This document shows, in pieces, positions 6,861-7,273 of a stretch of DNA of 7,273 bases (position 1 is the stretch's first letter; each line of letters starts with the position of its first letter). A program made the translations under genes and the position numbers. Where the stretch lies: assembly GCA_903913355.1 (NCBI GenBank), contig CAIWKU010000311.1, positions 1 through 7,273 of the forward strand, given 5' to 3'. A model generated the notes under the pieces. That model saw only the letters and a list, made by a program, of their open reading frames with translations, was not told the origin of the DNA and made no database searches. Source of the stretch: an uncultured Bacteroidota bacterium (GTDB lineage Bacteria > Bacteroidota > Bacteroidia > Chitinophagales > Chitinophagaceae).

Positions 6861-6870
6861 TTTTTGAGAT

Positions 6871-6892
6871 TATACCTTAAAAGTAAGGTATA
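6871..6892. promoter_or_regulatory. Perfect 9+4+9-bp palindrome, likely operator of the XRE regulator
   Basis: Arms TATACCTTA (6871-6879) and TAAGGTATA (6884-6892) match perfectly around the 4-nt spacer AAAG. The element lies 10-32 bp upstream of the membrane-protein ATG and covers the predicted -7 box of the minus-strand promoter, a position where a bound repressor would block initiation. The size and symmetry suit a dimer of a Cro/CI-like HTH protein, and such a protein is encoded second in the operon. As RNA it would only partly lie in the transcript, so a DNA operator is more likely than an attenuator. Confidence 0.6.
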
Positions 6893-6908
6893 TATTGCAA
6901 TTTGACAA
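6878..6908 (-). promoter_or_regulatory. Candidate promoter of the membrane protein/regulator operon
   Basis: On the minus strand, TTG (plus-strand CAA, 6906-6908) is followed after 20 bp by TACTTTTA (plus-strand TAAAAGTA, 6878-6885). This fits the Bacteroidota arrangement of a -33 TTG and a -7 TAnnTTTG at 19-21 bp, with one mismatch in the last base of the -7 box. Transcription would begin near 6870, about 10 nt before the ATG. The -7 box lies inside the palindrome at 6871-6892. Confidence 0.45.
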
Positions 6909-6978
6909 GTTTATTTTACTTTTTGTATTGTTTATTTGTTATTTTGACCTGTTTTACCCCTTCATTCCCAAGCTTCAC

Positions 6979-6986
6979 TACATTTG
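6979..6986 (+). promoter_or_regulatory. Perfect Bacteroidota -7 box directly before the last gene
   Basis: TACATTTG matches TAnnTTTG exactly and is separated from the ATG at 6993 by only six bases (TCTATC). No TTG is found at 19-21 bp upstream. With the usual distance from box to start site, transcription would begin at or next to the start codon, giving a leaderless or nearly leaderless message. Confidence 0.45.
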
Positions 6987-6992
6987 TCTATC

Positions 6993-7273
6993 ATGGAAAC
7001 TGACAATCAACTACTTACCATCGAGAAATTAACTGCCACTCAAATGGCCGATTTTATTAATGAGTTGATAGAAAAGGATTTTTCACGCCTGGTGCAGTTA
7101 TTATATCGTCTTGATGTAAGCGAGGATAAATTAAAATCGGTGTTAATCGAACATCCAACGGGTGATGCAGGTGGGCTAATTGCGCAACTAATCATGGAAA
7201 GAATAGCACAAAGAGAAATCGCCAAAAATATGTTCACTCAAAAAGCTGAAATTCCGGAAGAGGAGAAATGGTA
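6993..7273 (+). CDS. Conserved short hypothetical protein, cut by right window edge
   Basis: The frame from ATG 6993 runs 93 codons to the window edge and ends EIPEEEKW followed by the bases TA, so the next base probably completes a TAA or TAG stop; the gene is then essentially whole. The protein is acidic, without signal peptide or membrane helix, and predicted mostly helical. Its core DFSRLVQLLYRLDVSEDKLK (29-48), together with the GDAGGLIAQLIMERIAQRE region (57-75), resembles small conserved hypothetical proteins of Chitinophagaceae and relatives that likewise end in an acidic EEKW-like tail. I know of no assigned function. It is divergent from the regulator operon, and the 132-bp gap between them holds promoters for both directions. 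The start is supported by the TACATTTG box just upstream. Confidence 0.78.
   Translation, partial: METDNQLLTIEKLTATQMADFINELIEKDFSRLVQLLYRLDVSEDKLKSVLIEHPTGDAGGLIAQLIMERIAQREIAKNMFTQKAEIPEEEKW

Noticed and set aside
7040..7237. Minus-strand open frame of 65 codons opposite the last gene
   Set aside because: It lies wholly inside the plus-strand gene, which has a recognisable family pattern and a promoter box; the antisense frame shows only low-complexity Ser/Cys content.

Overview
The window looks like chromosomal DNA from a member of the Bacteroidota, most likely the Chitinophagaceae or a near relative. The evidence is the family content: a DUF2911 secreted protein, a TIGR02757/DUF2400 protein and a short conserved acidic protein ending in EEEKW are all typical of that phylum. 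In addition, Bacteroidota-style -7 boxes (TAnnTTTG) precede some genes, there are few Shine-Dalgarno sequences, and the base composition is moderately AT-rich. Nothing points to a phage, plasmid, insertion sequence, CRISPR array or RNA gene.

Left part (1-2641, all plus strand): the C-terminal end of an alpha/beta hydrolase; an acyl-carrier-protein phosphodiesterase (AcpH family); a secreted DUF2911 protein with its own likely -7 box; and a PLP-dependent cystathionine gamma-synthase/lyase. These are housekeeping or metabolic genes that run in the same direction but share no obvious pathway. The trans-sulfuration gene converges on a large minus-strand gene, and the 95-bp gap between them holds a striking compound palindrome (2654-2720).

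Middle (2737-5955): a periplasmic family-3 glycoside hydrolase (BglX-like beta-glucosidase, minus strand) is divergent from a TIGR02757/DUF2400 protein related to HhH-GPD DNA glycosylases. The shared 147-bp intergenic region carries a 16-bp dyad with the half-site layout of a Crp/Fnr-family site. The glycosidase has no SusC/SusD or other carbohydrate genes beside it in this window.

Right part (5956-7273): a compact minus-strand operon encodes a four-helix membrane protein, a 66-residue XRE-family regulator whose start overlaps the membrane gene's stop by 4 bp, and a small single-helix protein whose N-terminus resembles that of the membrane protein. A 9+4+9-bp palindrome lies over the predicted promoter just upstream of the operon, which suggests autoregulation. 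A conserved short hypothetical gene reads divergently to the right, with a perfect TAnnTTTG box only 6 nt before its ATG. It is cut by the window edge, probably within its stop codon.

This is mostly an ordinary chromosomal region. I see no convincing novel system. The most interesting parts are the regulator/membrane-protein operon with its operator, and the compound palindrome between the convergent genes.
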